A stretch of DNA of 64,000 nt. Source: Cristatella mucedo (lineage: Eukaryota > Bryozoa > Phylactolaemata > Cristatellidae). A program made the translations under genes and the position numbers. The DNA lies in the NCBI GenBank assembly GCA_009760855.2, contig WPIO01000157.1:577001-641000 (forward strand), given 5' to 3'. Below the pieces are notes generated by a model, which was given only the letters and a program-made list of their open reading frames with translations, was not told the DNA's origin and searched no databases. Of this stretch, positions 1-14,600 are shown one piece after another. Within the stretch, counting starts at the first letter, position 1. Every line of letters begins with the position of its first letter.

Positions 1-126
1 AAGAGAACTGAATCTATCCAAGAGCTTCACGTATGCCACAGGGCTCGAGCCTACGTCCTCGGTCGTCAAAGGTGAGGACCTAGACCTTGGGCGAGCACCT
101 CAGCCCCTGGGCCAAGCCAGAGCGGC
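1..126 (-). repeat. SINE-2 copy (hairpin-tailed, tRNA-derived), cut by window edge
   Basis: Reads on the minus strand as a tRNA-like head (A-box-like TGGCCCAGGG, B-box-like GGCTCGAGCC) followed by the start of the shared hairpin tail. It lies about 20 nt inside AGL intron 14, just past the exon 14 donor. Confidence 0.7.
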
Positions 127-149
127 GACTGCAGCTCGGTGCCTTTTAC

Positions 150-396
150 CTTAGAATGAGGACACTTCCTGGTGGGAACCTAGAGAACTCAATGGTCTGC
201 TGCTGTTGCTGACTGTCCTCATGCCAAGTTAAGCATTCCTTGACGCCACCTATGTCAACCGAGCACTTCATGACGAGTGAGAAGCCTGGCAGGCCATTGA
301 TGTAGGAGACGTCGGCCGTGTATTTGACAGGCCCAGTCTCACCCACAGAGTTATCGGGTCGCAAGTAGGCAAACAGCACTACTTCCTGGATGACAC
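150..396 (-). CDS. AGL: AGL exon 14 (last in window)
   Basis: Encodes [20 protein letters not shown] through [13 protein letters not shown], matching the family's LSPGSVIIFR end of the transferase region. The acceptor is gctgcag and the donor GTAAAA. The next coding exon lies left of the window. Confidence 0.9.
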
Positions 397-3300
397 CTGC
401 AGCAAACCACCAGAAGAGATTGCTCGAACACACGACGTTGGCATCTCACGAATGGCATCTCACGAATGATGCACAAGATGACGAGGCAGTCATTGCTGCT
501 CTATCTGACATGCTGCGGAGCCCAGCAAGAATAATGTAGACAAAACTAACTTAAAAGAGAAAACATGGAGTCCCCACTAAAGGGGCTATCATGACACTGT
601 TACTTGCTGGCAAACAAATAGGCTAGTGGACCTAAGGCAGGCAAACGATATATCTAGCAAGAGTCGAGTACCGCTCAGATCTCCCATGTAAGAAGACATC
701 GAATGCAAGCTTTCCTCAACGATGCACCAAGCCAAGTAGCCACGACAGGTTTTATATCGTCATTATAGCCAACCATAGCGTGCATCCTTTCGTTGAGCTC
801 TTGTGCACATAGTTCTTTAGATTGCTTCGACGTGATTCTGACGGTGCTACTCCCGAATCCGGTCAACGGCGTTTTCGAATTTGAAACGCTAAATTGTTTA
901 GAGCAGCGATTAGCAAAATAAATTATTACTTGCGATTTTACTTGCGGAAGTTCGGTAACTCGAGATACCACCATCGGGCTCAAATGTATGTATCTGCCGC
1001 CAACGTCGTGTCTAGCAAGAGTCGAGTACCGCTCAGATCTCCCATGTAAGAAGACATCGAATGCAAGCTTTCCTCAACGATGCACCAAGCCAAGTAGCCA
1101 CAATGGTTGGCAAAGAGCACTCGGTGGGTAGTAAACAGCCTCTGATGGGCGACAAACAGCTTCCAATGGATAGCAAACAAGCTCGAAATGGGGTGACAAC
1201 AGCCCATCGAGCAGCAGCTGGCACATTACAGCTCGACGGTAGGTGATCACAAACCTGCCTAAACTAGCTGAAAAAACAGCTTGCAAGCCAACTGACAAGC
1301 CCAGCAAAAATGGCCACCGATCAGGGCTCACAATCCAATCAAGCATGTCGAGCTGACCGCCTGGGGCTGAAGCCGGGCACCAGTACAAATGCTTGATGCT
1401 CGGCGTTTGCATGGCCAAAGTGCACCGACCGCGAGCGGCAGCTGAAGGCAAGCCTGATGCATGAATAGGTGCAAGCCACGATCGAGAGGACGGGGCCTGA
1501 GCCCTGCCGAGCAAGAAAAAAACCACTGCGCAGCAAGCTCAGAGGACAACCATGCTGCCAGCGCACATAGCAGCCCTGCACGACAGCTTGGGGCTATGAC
1601 CACTGAGAAATGTAATACACTTTTCAGCATGCACGGAATGCTCTCCGATGCCTCGGGCATTGCTTCCCTTCGTGCATGCAGGCGTGAGCCCGATGACACC
1701 AGAGGTTTGGCCTACAGCAATGCTCGAAGGGGTCTTTCCCTTATGCCAAAGCACTGGGATTTACGATTTACTCGTGCTACAATCATTAACATGTGGCTGC
1801 ACTGGTCATGCTGTCATGCTGTGTACCCATGCTTCCCGAGACGGCTGGGGGTACAAAGGCAGCTACTGAACAAGACTCTTACGAACCCCTTCCCAGCGGC
1901 TCCGAAACACGACAAGCTGGACCCTCGATTAGGCAAAGGGGCACGGCAATGTTTCGCAAAACATACATCGCTGCACATGTGCTGAAAAAATATAATTCAC
2001 CTATATAGTGCCATGAGAGAACTCAACCTTCCAAAAGCACTTTACAGAGCAGTGTTGATCGCGATTTCTTGGTTGTGCCTTGGCTCGGCAACCGAGTGCC
2101 ACAAGGCGTGATAGCAAGGTAACTCCAAAGAACATCCGGACAGGAGGCGACTTCACGGAGGCTACAAGGTGCCGAGGAGGGATGCGCACGCCGGATCGCC
2201 TGCCGGATCTAGCTGCCACATCCCCAGTGAAGAATCCAAGCAGCACCGACTCCTAACTGTTTCCCATTAACCCAAACCTTGGCAGGCGTTGGCTTGCCCT
2301 CCTAGCACCCCATCCTAGCCACTAGCAGAAACTGAAGGGGAGGCACGCTCACCTCCTCATGCAGCTTGCTCCATCGGGCAAGACGAACCGCTGGCGTCTA
2401 ATTGCTCGCTCGGTCACTCACTCACCCTCGAACTTCAGTGGCTGCACGTGCGTAGCGGGCTCTGTGAGCTTATCGGCTTGCGGCTCAGTAAAGCACGTCC
2501 TGGCCACACATATTATCGACTGGTGATATATTGGATGGTGCCTCGTTATGGACACGGTGTCTCCACTCAGGTCGTGCACGTACACCTGCAGGTCAAGATC
2601 GGCAGGGGCTCGTGAGCACAGAATGTTCTCAACACAGGATGCTCTCAACGAGCAAGCAGGGCACGAACAGCTAGCAAGCACAAGCGCATGCATGCATCCC
2701 CACCAGGCTCAGTCCATCGGTCACGGGGCGATGCCACGAGCATGCAGGACGGGCTGACCGAATCATGCGGTGGCAGAAGGCCCTTAGCTACCGTCGAAGC
2801 ACAGCAGCGACTCGTGGAAGAAAGCAGGCGGCAGAGCTCGACGAAGAGACATCTGTGCCCTCTCGAAGGACCGCAGATGCTCTCCTCACGAGCAGTATCC
2901 GGTCGCCGTGGCACACCGGACACACGCACACCAGCGAAGCAGCTCTGTCGACGGCCCTCCTTCCCATCCGGATGGTAAAGCGAGAAGACACGCCGACAGA
3001 AATGAGAGATCGCGAGCCAAACGATCTAAGGCAAGCAGGAGATGCGTGAGCCTGCAGCTGCAGTGCTTCGAGCCATGACACTGCCTCGGCGGCTACTACT
3101 AACACGTACAACGCGCCTAGCGAGAAGGCGAGGCGCCCAGCGTGAGACTGCATCCACCGACGAGCTAGATAGAATCAGTGGTGTTCTTTTAAATGCGGTG
3201 CGACAAGGGGGGACCCGAGTACGTGCCGTCGTCAGCCGCAAACCCTGCTCCCAACAGAGTGAGCTAAGCCACCGACCGATCAAAGCCAAAGCAGCCAGAA

Positions 3301-5781
3301 ATTCGATGACTGATCGCCGAAGGGCACATTAGGTACGAATTGTTTTTTCCTTTTCTCAAGCATGTGGCTGACCTGCAAACTATATGCGACGGTGACCGGT
3401 GTGCACATTGCGGAACAGCCAGCCTTCTGCAATGGCCGGCATCCGATCGTTTTGAGACATCGGTGAGATGCACAATGAGAGGATTTGAAAATGATCTACC
3501 ATTTTGCACGGTATCATACTCCTGCATAGGTGAGTTCCTCAGGCGGAAGTGAGGAATAGCAGTTCCTTAATATTACAGATCAGGATCAGGTCAGGCCACT
3601 GCATGTGTCACTGCATCAGTACCCCACGTGATTTGTCAGAAGAACACTTCACTGGCGTGGCAGTGAGATTGGGGTCTTTATGTTTCTGCCAAATATAATG
3701 ACCTCCAAGCAGATTATTTGAGCTTTGAAATATAACTTCCTTGACCAACAAAAATTTGAGTAAAGTACCTTTTGACGAATATGAATGGTGCTGATGCAGT
3801 GGCCCACCAGATCGCCTGATCTGCACCCATAGAACGTTTGTGGGACAATGTCGACAGGCAGCTGAGGACCACATAATTAGCCGACCTTTTAAGTAGAACT
3901 TTGTCTTTGCGGAGTGTGCTGCAGTAGGAGAGACAACAAAGAAGCTTGCAGCCTTTAGGCCTGAACAGATAAGAAAGGTAGCTGTCTTCCAGGGTGACTT
4001 GCAAAAATATAACTAGCTCCTTAGTTCTGTCTCGGCTTGATTATTGTAATTTCCTTTTGGCTCGGCTACCAAAAAAGGCAACTAGACCACTGCAAATGGC
4101 TATGAATATGGCTGCAAGGCTAGTTTTCAAGTCCCACAGGTTTGAGCACGTGTCTCCTTTGCTAAAAGAGCTAGGATGGCTGCCGGTTGATCAACGGATA
4201 AGTTCTTACGCTGACCCACAAGGCCCACCACGGCTTGGCTCCTCCACACCTAGCTGAACTATTGCACCAGTTTCAGCCTCCTCGTGCCCTCAGGTCCTGT
4301 ATGGACAATAAAATAGCTGTTCCATTCCTCTGCTTAAAGACAGTTGGCGACGAAAGCTTTATATCTGCAGGTCCTAGACTGAAGAACTCGCTTCCACGAT
4401 TCTTACGCAATGACAACTACTCTTCTGCTGCCGACTATGGATCATCCTTTCCAGCGGTCCTGAGCTGCTACTTCTACGCTACTCACTATCTCAACTGCTC
4501 TCTTGACTCTGCTATGCTTCCCACTTTCTCTTTGTTGCGTGAGATGAAGTCTTTGGCTATCGAATTCGTACCGAAAGCTGCTTAGGCTGTGAGTGCACTA
4601 TATCAAACTCTCCTGTGTAACACCCACATAGTCTACTACTCCAATTGAAACGGTTTGCAGCCACTGCAGCCGTTTGCTGCCACAGCAACCAACGGCCAAA
4701 CAGACTCCTATTCTTCAGTAATGTAATTTAAACAGTCCTGGGGCACATTGCATATAGTCGGAATACAAAAATGGCAATGCCAGTGACAAGCCAAAGATCA
4801 GCAAAATGAACAAGCTGCCATACCATGCTTATGTCACACAGATGCAGAAAAGAAAGGCCTTTAGTTATGGGATCGATTGCCTCTAATCGGCATGCCAGCA
4901 TTTCGAAGACTGGAAGCACAACTACGATGAAGGCTGCTGCTTGCCATTTAAAAGGAGTGCTAAATGGATTGAGTTACTGTGCAATTTTAGCAAATAAAAC
5001 AGCTCTCCCCCAACTGGATGCCATTCATGTGCCGGCTACAATAGTAGGGTAGAAAACCAATCAAAGGTATCTGCAGTTGCTTCAATGATTTCTAATGCAA
5101 ATAATTAATTGGTAGTTCTAGTTACATGGTGAAAACAAGCAGACCAACTAGAATACATTTAAGCTTGACGGCACTAATCCAATAATATTTTAGTTAAATT
5201 ATCTCAATCAACTTAACTATTATGGGCCACAACGAAAAAGAATAAAGAGAAGTCTGAACTCGAGCCCGCAGACTCACCAGGCAATCTGCCAACTCCCACT
5301 ATCCAAAAAGCAAGAGGTACCAGCACACGAAAACTGCTGAAAAAGCAGAGAATTGAGCCATAGTTACATTTCCATACTTTATCCATCATTATGCAATTAT
5401 TATTCTGATGATAATATATATCAACATCACAGGTTCCGGAGCAACATCATCATCCAACATGATGCGCAAGATGCGGTTTTCTGTGCGATAGTTGTCACAC
5501 AAAGTGAGAAACCTTGTTCAGCAGTTTAGTTTGACCGGTATATCGACCTAAAGGTCAGAAAAGCACTGTATGTACCTCATCGAAGCCTTGAAATCCCATT
5601 TCCTCGTGCAGTTTGTTCAGTACCCGGCGTGCTGCCAATATTCCAGTTGAACCGTCCACATATCCACTGCTGTTCTTGACATCGTCAGCCCACGAAGGGT
5701 ATAGCCGCTTCTCATTGACGACATGAACCTGCACACGAAAGCTGGTAGTCGTCACTCTTTCCCGCTGCCATTCACGTGCAT

Positions 5782-5875
<94 letters not shown>

Positions 5876-8800
5876 ACACACACACACAGACACGAGCGCA
5901 CCCGCAGACACGTACATTCACAAGCCCACAGAAGAATTAATGCCACTCTGCTCTCTTTCTCACATATCTCTCGCTTAATCTTCCTTCCCCTCTCTATTCT
6001 CTTATGCCTTGAAAAGAAAAGAAGCAAGCCAAACTCGACCCTGCATACGCACGTGATGCGGCACGAGCTCGTCGTAGCCTCGAGTGCTGCCGCTGGCACA
6101 GCATGCCATGCTGACGAAGGCAGCTGTCGGCAGAACATCATAGACACTTCGCTTCTGCAAACAAGGGGCAGCGATTTTGCACGGGGCTAAGGCAAAAGAT
6201 AAGCAAAACACCGAGAAGGTCAGATGGTCGATAAATGGGCACCTGTATCAGCGACTCGTTGTCGTGCGTGATGTCCATGAGAAGAGCGTGGGCGACAGTC
6301 GGCCGCAGGAGCTGCACAGCGGGCGAGAAAAAGGAGCCGACGGGTACACCGCCGTACCGATGCACGATGGCGCCCTGCTCGTGCGCATTCCAGCCGTTCA
6401 AGGCCTCTGCAAGTCGGAAAAGACATGCGATCGCTCTGGAGAATTTGAGCACGAGCTTCCGGAAACATCCTCCCGGTGATAGCAGGCAACTCGGTGAATA
6501 ACTGGGCGATAATCACGACATCAAAGGGTTGCAAGTGCAGAGTCGGATCTGGGCTCCAAGCGACAGGCGGAAAACCGGTGTCTCGGAGCCAGCCGGACTA
6601 TTAGGACAGTCTAAAGCATGAGGGCCCAAGCCATGGCAGCCACGTGACACAGACCAGGGCAGTGTTGTTGACATGCACGTGGACCCAAGCTACACATCCA
6701 CATCCAACGAGGTACTTTGGATAGTTATGCAGTGTGACGAGTCTGTCTGCCACAAGTGACAATAACATTAGCCGATATTAGAGCAGCCTCATTTGCATAG
6801 CAGCAGAAGAGCCCTAACGGCCATCAACACTGCTTGCAGTTGGCAATACAAGATCACCCACTGCAGGATTTGAACCCACGACCTCGGTCGGCCGTGAAGA
6901 TACAGCCCATGATCGTCTTTGAAGAAGTGGCTGTTTGTCCACCCTGGGATTAGAAGACATTTTGGCCAAGGGCCCTGAAGTGCCCCTGCCTATTCCTTCC
7001 CGGCCTATTGTCTGTCCCAACTCTTTTCTCTCACTGGCTCTGACACGGTATAGCTCACTAGATTTACGACATGTAACAACAAATAGCCGATGCCTTTGGA
7101 TGCGCTGTCGTGAAACAGCAGAAAGCCACATCAGCAAGCACTTGTCGTGCAGTCTGGTGCAGCTTGAACACCGTAAGGCCTACTCGGTAGCATACCGGCT
7201 TGCCTACTCTTCTACAAATGTGCATGTCTCTTCCGGAGGACCCTTTACGAATGCCGTTCGAAAAACGTAAATCATGTTCACTTATTTCACACATTCATGC
7301 CATGCAGGCATAGGCAATCACCAGGTGGAAACCGTATGCTTCAGACGCATCGAAGTATCAGTTTGCCTGCACGTGGATAATGGATAATAGCTGATTTGCT
7401 ATGCTCATGAATTGCCCACCTTGAACTAACGATTTCATCGAGAAGTGTTTCATTTCTGACAGTTTCTGCCATCCATCTGCTTAGCCGTGAGCAGCATGGA
7501 AGGTGCTGAATGTCGAATCCTACGCTCGCTCGTTACCGAAAGGCCCAAAGTCGAAATGGCTGCAGTCGAAATGTATCAGATTTGCTTATCGGTGACCAAA
7601 TATCACCAATGCGATTTTCTGGCTGATGATTTTTCATCTGCTAGTTTGCCAAGGAGGCTATGACATTCTAGCATTCAAGCACAAAAAAGTTCCTTGCAAG
7701 CGCAAGCTCTGCCGTCGAACTGGCCATCATCCATCGACAGTGATGTGGCCGGAAACCAGTTTTTGACTCGAGTGCACCGAATCGTCGGTCCTTCTTCCTC
7801 AGCCAGAGAAGTCCAAGCAGACTCGACCAAGATGGATTCAACGGCTCTGCTGCAAATTTAGGCAGCCCTCAGGCTCGACGACCACCACCTAACCACTCGA
7901 ACAAACAGTCACCACCCCCATCGTTTTTGTCTTCTCTCCTTCATTTTATTACTTGTTGGCTGCCTCTTCAGGCGGCCATTTTTTATCGACCTACGAAGAA
8001 CGCAGCGCTTTCAGCTAGCACCTGGCACAAATCTCAGTGTGCTTGATCAGGTCCTCACCTCTGATCAGCGATGTCAGGCCCAATCGGTTGACGTACATGT
8101 TGTCGGTGTGCTCATTCGATGTGAACAGCTCGGCACTCACATATATGTCCGGCCTAACGGCCCGGGCCGCCTTGAGCATATACTGAAATCAAAGCGCAGC
8201 GGGAGCTGGTTATTAAGAAAAGCAAGCTCTACGGCTGCCCTAGCTGACACAGCAGTGCAAGATTTACAGGCAGTGCCTGAAGCAGGCTGCCCCGTTTGCT
8301 AAATGAACTCCCTCTCCCCTCCAGCACCACCACCACAAACACCACCCCCAAACAAGAAGCAGTGCTGAAAGCCGGCCACCGTTTCCCAAAACTTGTCCAG
8401 TCTGACATCCAATGCTCACAGGCAGGCCGGGCGGCAGCCACACACAGGCTGTCCCTGTCTAAGTGTGAGACGACAGTGCCAGAGGCCAGGGTGGCTGTCC
8501 TACACCCTCTCCTGCCCCGCTCTGCACTCCGCCACTGCCACTCCGAGTGCAGGTGGCACTCAACAGACCATGTCCTCGAGCGAGTTCCCCGAATGCAGCA
8601 GAAGCCGAATGGGCCAGCTTCTTCTGCACGAGTAAGCACTGATAACACGAGAGTGAACATCACCACACGGGCGAATGCGCAAAAAAAGGCAAACAAACGT
8701 TTGCCTTGCCCGGATACCCACCGCACTGCTACAATGGGATGGCTTCACGTGTTAGCTGGGCTTCTTCTTATCAGGTTAGAGCTTTACAGCCTCTGCAGAC

Positions 8801-11548
8801 AATAACTGCCCAGCCTCTTAAGTAGGGCACCACCATCATCATAATCATCATCATCATCACCACCATCATCATAATCATATGCATCATCGGGGGGGGGGGG
8901 GTCTGCCTCTTATGACGCTTGGTCGATGGAGTCATTGCAAATGGCACTATGAGATGGCCGAATGACTGCTAACAGGCATACATAATAATAATAATGCAAT
9001 CTTACAAACAATTTCAGCTACGAACTCATGGAGTCAAAACCAAACTGTCAATACAATCACGTTGTTCCAGCTATTTCACCGGATGCTTCATCAGGCAAGC
9101 ACACACTAACTGCCCCCCATGCGCAGCCTACCTCGGCAACATGAAGAGGCGTGCCATGGCAATTGTCGAGACGTATGCCGTGAAATACTTTTGCCGTCTG
9201 AACAGTGTACTCAGTCATGCGCTGCCACAGGTAAGGACAGTCCTCGGGTGAACGACCGAAGCGCAACTTCACGCTGTCACCCCATATGATAAGCTCTCGG
9301 CGCAAATAAGCGTCACTTCCTAGAACGGTCACGGTTGTGGCCATTTAGCATGTCGCTGATTCGTTGCAAAGCCAACAAGCCGCCCCCAGCCTGGCGAGAG
9401 CAGAGGCTGCTGCACTCTGAGGGCACTTTAAACAGCGGCTCTCAGACGCAAGACGAATGAGAGTCAAGACCATCGATACTAGCAGCAGGCGATCGCCTTA
9501 GCGAGTTCGAGCATCCAGCAGGACTCCGACAGCTAACGGCGCCGCACACGCACTGCCGAGACCTCTACGAGACAGGCACGCATGAAGGGAACCTAACAAA
9601 GAAGCCCGCAGAGCTGCCGACTTACTTACACGAGGGATTGACTGCAAAAAGGGCAAGACCCTATCTCCCTTTCGTGGGCATGATCTAATCCGTCCTGCCG
9701 GTGAGCAGATTTTAGGGCTTTAGAAACACTCTTCATCGCTCTACCATCTCATGCTCTGCAGAAAGTAATTCCGGTTCTCGAAAGACTAGCACAAGTTAAC
9801 GTCCCAACATTTCCGGTGCAATCCTAACTGTCTCGAACACTGCAAGGTTTTTGCACGATGGTCCAGCTGACAGACAGTCAGCCTTTGCCACATGAGGCGA
9901 TGACGTGCCTAGTCACATGGCATCCATCCATCTTAGCGGTGCAAACAGCTCTACACATCTAGTCCCCCTCTGTGTCTGCTTCAGCAATGAGAAAGCTAAA
10001 TAAAGTTTGCTCTGAATAGCCCCATTTGCTAACAGATGACAGAAACAGAAATAGCCTGAAACTTAATGCGGCGGTATCTCCTAGTAATGAACAGAGCACG
10101 AAGAACAAATTAGAATGCCTTCCTGGGTAGCATTTTATTCAAAACTCGACAGATAAAACCCCTGAGGGGGAGGCACTTGCATAACGTGATAGCGGGTGCG
10201 GCTTCGGAAAACCCATTCAAACGACTTCTGCCGATTCCAAGATCTGAAGCATCGTTACATTAGAAAGTGCATCATCGTGGCATGGTCGGCTAGTTTAATT
10301 CACACGAGACGGGTGCTAGGTTAGTGCATCGTTCCCTATGACTACCATGCACACAAGCCTCAGGCCCACACAAGCAAATGCTCAACTCGGCTCCCCCATG
10401 GCAAATCCTGACAGGTCAAACATGACTCGATCCATCTCAACTCGGTGCACTAGTGCCCAGTCACGACCAGAAGACTCCCTGTTTTGACTTGACTTTAAAT
10501 CACAACTCTGCTGTGTTAACTTGCTAACTGATAGTCACGTCTACAATTTGTCTATAAAACGACAATGAAACCTCCATTTGCTTTGGAATTCCCAAAATAG
10601 AGAACCAACCGGTAGAAGTTTCTCACTTACACTCTACAAGTTCAAATAGCAACAGCAGCCCCTCATTTTAATGGATCCTTTCTTCCAGCCTGCTGTCTTG
10701 CTGCTTTCTGACAATTAGACCAAGTTCATCCACTCATTGACCAAACTCTTTAAAAACGCTGTACACAACTCTTATTCAACGGAGGCCAAGACTGAGCAAA
10801 ACTAGCACACAAGGCAGCAAGATTCACTGAATCCTTAGTAGGTGGTCAACTCTAGCATTAAACATTTGCCCAAGTGGCATGGTGCCTGCTTGCAGTTCAC
10901 CTTTGAAGCATTCGTTGTTTTGAAATACTGCGTAATGTGAAACGTGTTCCACATTGCCTTGGTGAGGTGTGAATCTTTAGATGTTCAAACGAATTTGCGT
11001 GGCAACAGTATAAAGCGGGATGCCAGGTGCTGCAGCGTGCCAGTAGAGTTTGACAGCTAGAAGTCATGCACAGTCACCCTTTTCTGATTTCTAATTCGTT
11101 CGAGAACCACTAGTATTCATCGTACAGCCAAATTTGGCAGCAACCACTTTGCAAGCAAATATCGTTTTGTCGGACTTGTTGAAAGGAGGGTTATTGTCCT
11201 TTCACCGGGTCATAGATTGGGCAGATTAATGAGGTCCACTTGCCGGGTTCTGCAAAATTCTTCATGGGGTCGTAGTTCATTATCCATCCATTGTGAGCCA
11301 TTACGAAACGTGCCTTGCTGGCATCATTGATGGTGAGCTCGTCCTCATACAGAGACGTGCTCTTGTTGCCACCAAGGTCGACGAAGTACCTACAAGGACA
11401 AACTGCAGTTGGCAACACGACGGCCCACAGCAGCCAACCGCCATCGATAGAAGGCACTCACAACAAAGCAACCCGGAATACTGACTACTCGACTACTGCT
11501 TACATGCCTACACAGTGCTCGACTATTGCTTATGTGTCTATACAGTGG

Positions 11549-11647
<99 letters not shown>

Positions 11648-11658
11648 GAGAGAGATGT

Positions 11659-11689
<31 letters not shown>

Positions 11690-14600
11690 CAGTCAGACCG
11701 AGCGTGCACACCCCCACAATAAGGGGCACAAGTGTTTGCATACCGATTACAAGTTTAAGTGAGCTACCACGATTACCAGAAAGAGTGCCACTTTGCAGGA
11801 GAGTTTTCCGTAGCGCTGCCACGATGAGTTACTTCATTCATATGCACATATGAATGAAGTAACACGAGGTCACATCCTAACATGCTGTACTTCAGTATTT
11901 ATTAACTGATTGACATATGCTAAGAGGAGTTATCTCCCTAGAAACTTCTGATCGTTTCCTATCTATTGGTTGGAATTGATACCCACCGTTCAGGCCATGA
12001 TTTAAAAGCTATTTCTAGCCAGCAGAGATAAAATGAATCAACCACGACATATCGTGGGATGATGATGATGAATAGTCGACACTGACTGCATGAATCGTTG
12101 TCCTGCTGCTACATTAAATCCGGTTGTTTAAGGCCATTGTTTACGGAACGTCGACATTTTACGGAAGTTTCGGAACTCATGTTGCTTCATAATACATTCT
12201 AATGCAATGAGAATTACAATTCCAGTGCTGTGCAGCAGCACCAATAATAGCACTTTATCTCTGAATATAAACGTCTTCTGCAGGCATTTATGTTGGAAAA
12301 CTCTCGTTTACATGCTCCTTTGCATATACTCCCTTTGTAGAAAATAGGCACTTGTATTCATCCGTCGACACCACTCATTGAAAGTCAGCTATTGGGTCCG
12401 GCGATTGGGTTTTACTAGCCAATTGCAGGACGGCACAAAGCATTTTGCTTCCCAGAAAGTGAGTTTATGTGCTGGGCACTTCAAGCAAACATAACCTTTC
12501 TGGCATTACCCACTCTCAGTATAGTTGACTTGCTCGGCATAAACATCGTCATCGATCAGAGCATCTTAGCAGCAAATCTCTTAGGAGCAAATCTGAGCTT
12601 CAAGACTAGCATTTACTGTCCCTATTGCCTCGATCATTTCTTATTAATCAGTCTAAGGTGGCCGCACTATTTCTTGCAATTTTGTGTAGCACATGCATCT
12701 GCTCAGAAACCACGAGCTTACTTGAAATGCACGCACGGCTGTAGCCTGCCAAATGCAGTCGCCAAAATTTCCTTTCCCTGGAGGCAGACGTTTACCTTGC
12801 TCTGCACTCCAACAGTACCCGGTAGCTACTCTAACACGAACTTTGGCTGGAAAAGAAAGTCGCCTGAGCTATGTTGCGAAGACTAAAGAAAGAGCTTTCA
12901 CGTTTAGCGCTCCCACAACGTTTTAGTGAGGTACCGAAACGTCGAATAGACACAATTTTCTCACTCACGGACCGAGTTATCTTCTATACTTTTTCTTCTC
13001 CTGCACTTTATCGGGATAAAACTGCACTGCTTACTATGTGAACTGATACGACGATATCCGAACTTTTATATTGGTATGTTAGGATTCAACTTATTAGCAC
13101 TCAGCCATCTCGACCCTATACCTAATGTCTATATTCCTTCGGAGATGCTTAGATTTGCAGCTACCCAATATAGCCGAAATAGTAAATATGTTCTTAGCCT
13201 TAGGTGTTGTTCATACATCCTTCAAAAGAGGCTGTTCTAATGCAACTCATTAAGATGGCTTTGCTAGACCGGCGAAGCTCTATAATCTTCCACTCAGTTT
13301 TTTCTTGCCATTCCTATCAAAGACTGCTCAAGTCTGCAATTTTCAAAACCAAGTTGTTTCCCATTTAAGTACCACAGTTCACACGCAAACTATAAATTTT
13401 AATCAAAGAGATTTCAGTACTCCTGCATCGAGGTCCAGGTTTTCCTATGTACGTTTCCTGTGGCACTTCACCACTTGTAGAGAATCTTGCTACTGCTGAG
13501 GTTTTCGAAAAATACTGTAACTAAACTCCTCGATACGTGATACCCCACGTTCAAACGCGTTAGTAATGCCCCTAATTGAGCCCTCAGCCTATTCCCGACA
13601 GGATTTGCAACTCATGGCCCACAAACCAGACTCCAAAGTCAGAAATACATGCAGCAGCTTCAACATGTCAAAAGAACATAGTAATGAGAATAATAATAAG
13701 TGGTTTGTAGAGCTTCCTAAGAACTAAATCTCTTTCTAAGCACTTTACATATGCAGCAAACAAAGCAAGTCAATTAGTGATAAGAAGCACAGTGCCAGCA
13801 CCCAGAAGCACACAAGGGACAGTTCATGTGAACCCAGCAGATGCTGTGAGAAACAGGTGGGTTTTGCCTTCTTTTTAAACGTTGCCGAACTAGGGAATGT
13901 CGTGACGTTAGCAAGAAGTGAGTTCCAAGCTTTGGGAGCATATGATCTAAATAAAGGCACCGTCTCCAAAGGATCTGAGAGGCAGGTTAGAAGCACAGCT
14001 AAGTGCCTCTAAGTAGACGGTATCACACTAGTTGGCCAGCTGTTTCTTTCTGCTGACAGATAAAAAGAGGCTTGTCCGAACCATTCCTAGTTCTTAGTTT
14101 AGCTACCATAGCACGTCCTTCATCAGAGGAATGAGGTAATCAAACAATGCAATTCCAAACAATTCTTCGAAAACGCATCAAAGGTATCACGTGAACATGC
14201 ATCTTGCAGCACTGGCAATTTTCTGGTTGCAATAGATCGCCAAGGCACTGGGAAGCTTCGACCCGCTTTGAGGAGCCGATGCTACATTCACGGCAGTGAA
14301 CAAGTGTTTGCATTACAAGTGCAATAAAGCAAGATACTTTCTGCAGCTGAGCCATCGCAGCAGTATCATTAAGTTGCCTATGTTATCTCAAAGCAGATGC
14401 CCTCAATAAGGAAATGTTTATGAAACAGCCACATACATCTCCGAGTGTACATGCTTCGAACAACCCACGTTCGGCAGGCTCAAACTTGGCGGGTTATGAA
14501 GGAAAGCTGGCTGGCACCTGCTGATCACCTTGGTCACAGGTCAGCTGTTCACCAGGTAAGGTGGCTGCCTTTCACGACCTAGACCCCGAGGTCGTCAGTT

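Noticed and set aside
1461-1985. Open frame of 174 codons on the plus strand
   Set aside because: No recognisable family, low-complexity composition, lies antisense in an AGL intron with no splice partner or conserved motif.
5723-6147. Frames encoding His-Thr or Cys-Val runs
   Set aside because: Translations of the (CA)n microsatellite, not genes. The same applies to Arg-Glu, Leu-Ser and related frames over (GA)n at 11.5 and 22.2 kb and Cys-Val frames at 34.6 and 55.5 kb.
8229-8805. Overlapping open frames of about 165-169 codons on both strands
   Set aside because: Mutual shadows inside AGL intron 8; neither resembles a known protein, and both are explained by composition.
8888-8900. Poly-G runs (also near 32,080 and 53,080) as G-quadruplex elements
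   Set aside because: Single uninterrupted runs rather than spaced G-tracts. They may be slippage or sequencing artefacts; no functional context.
12467-12886. 139-codon plus-strand open frame with hydrophobic N-terminus
   Set aside because: Intronic, no homologue recognised, no splice or regulatory support. Could be chance.
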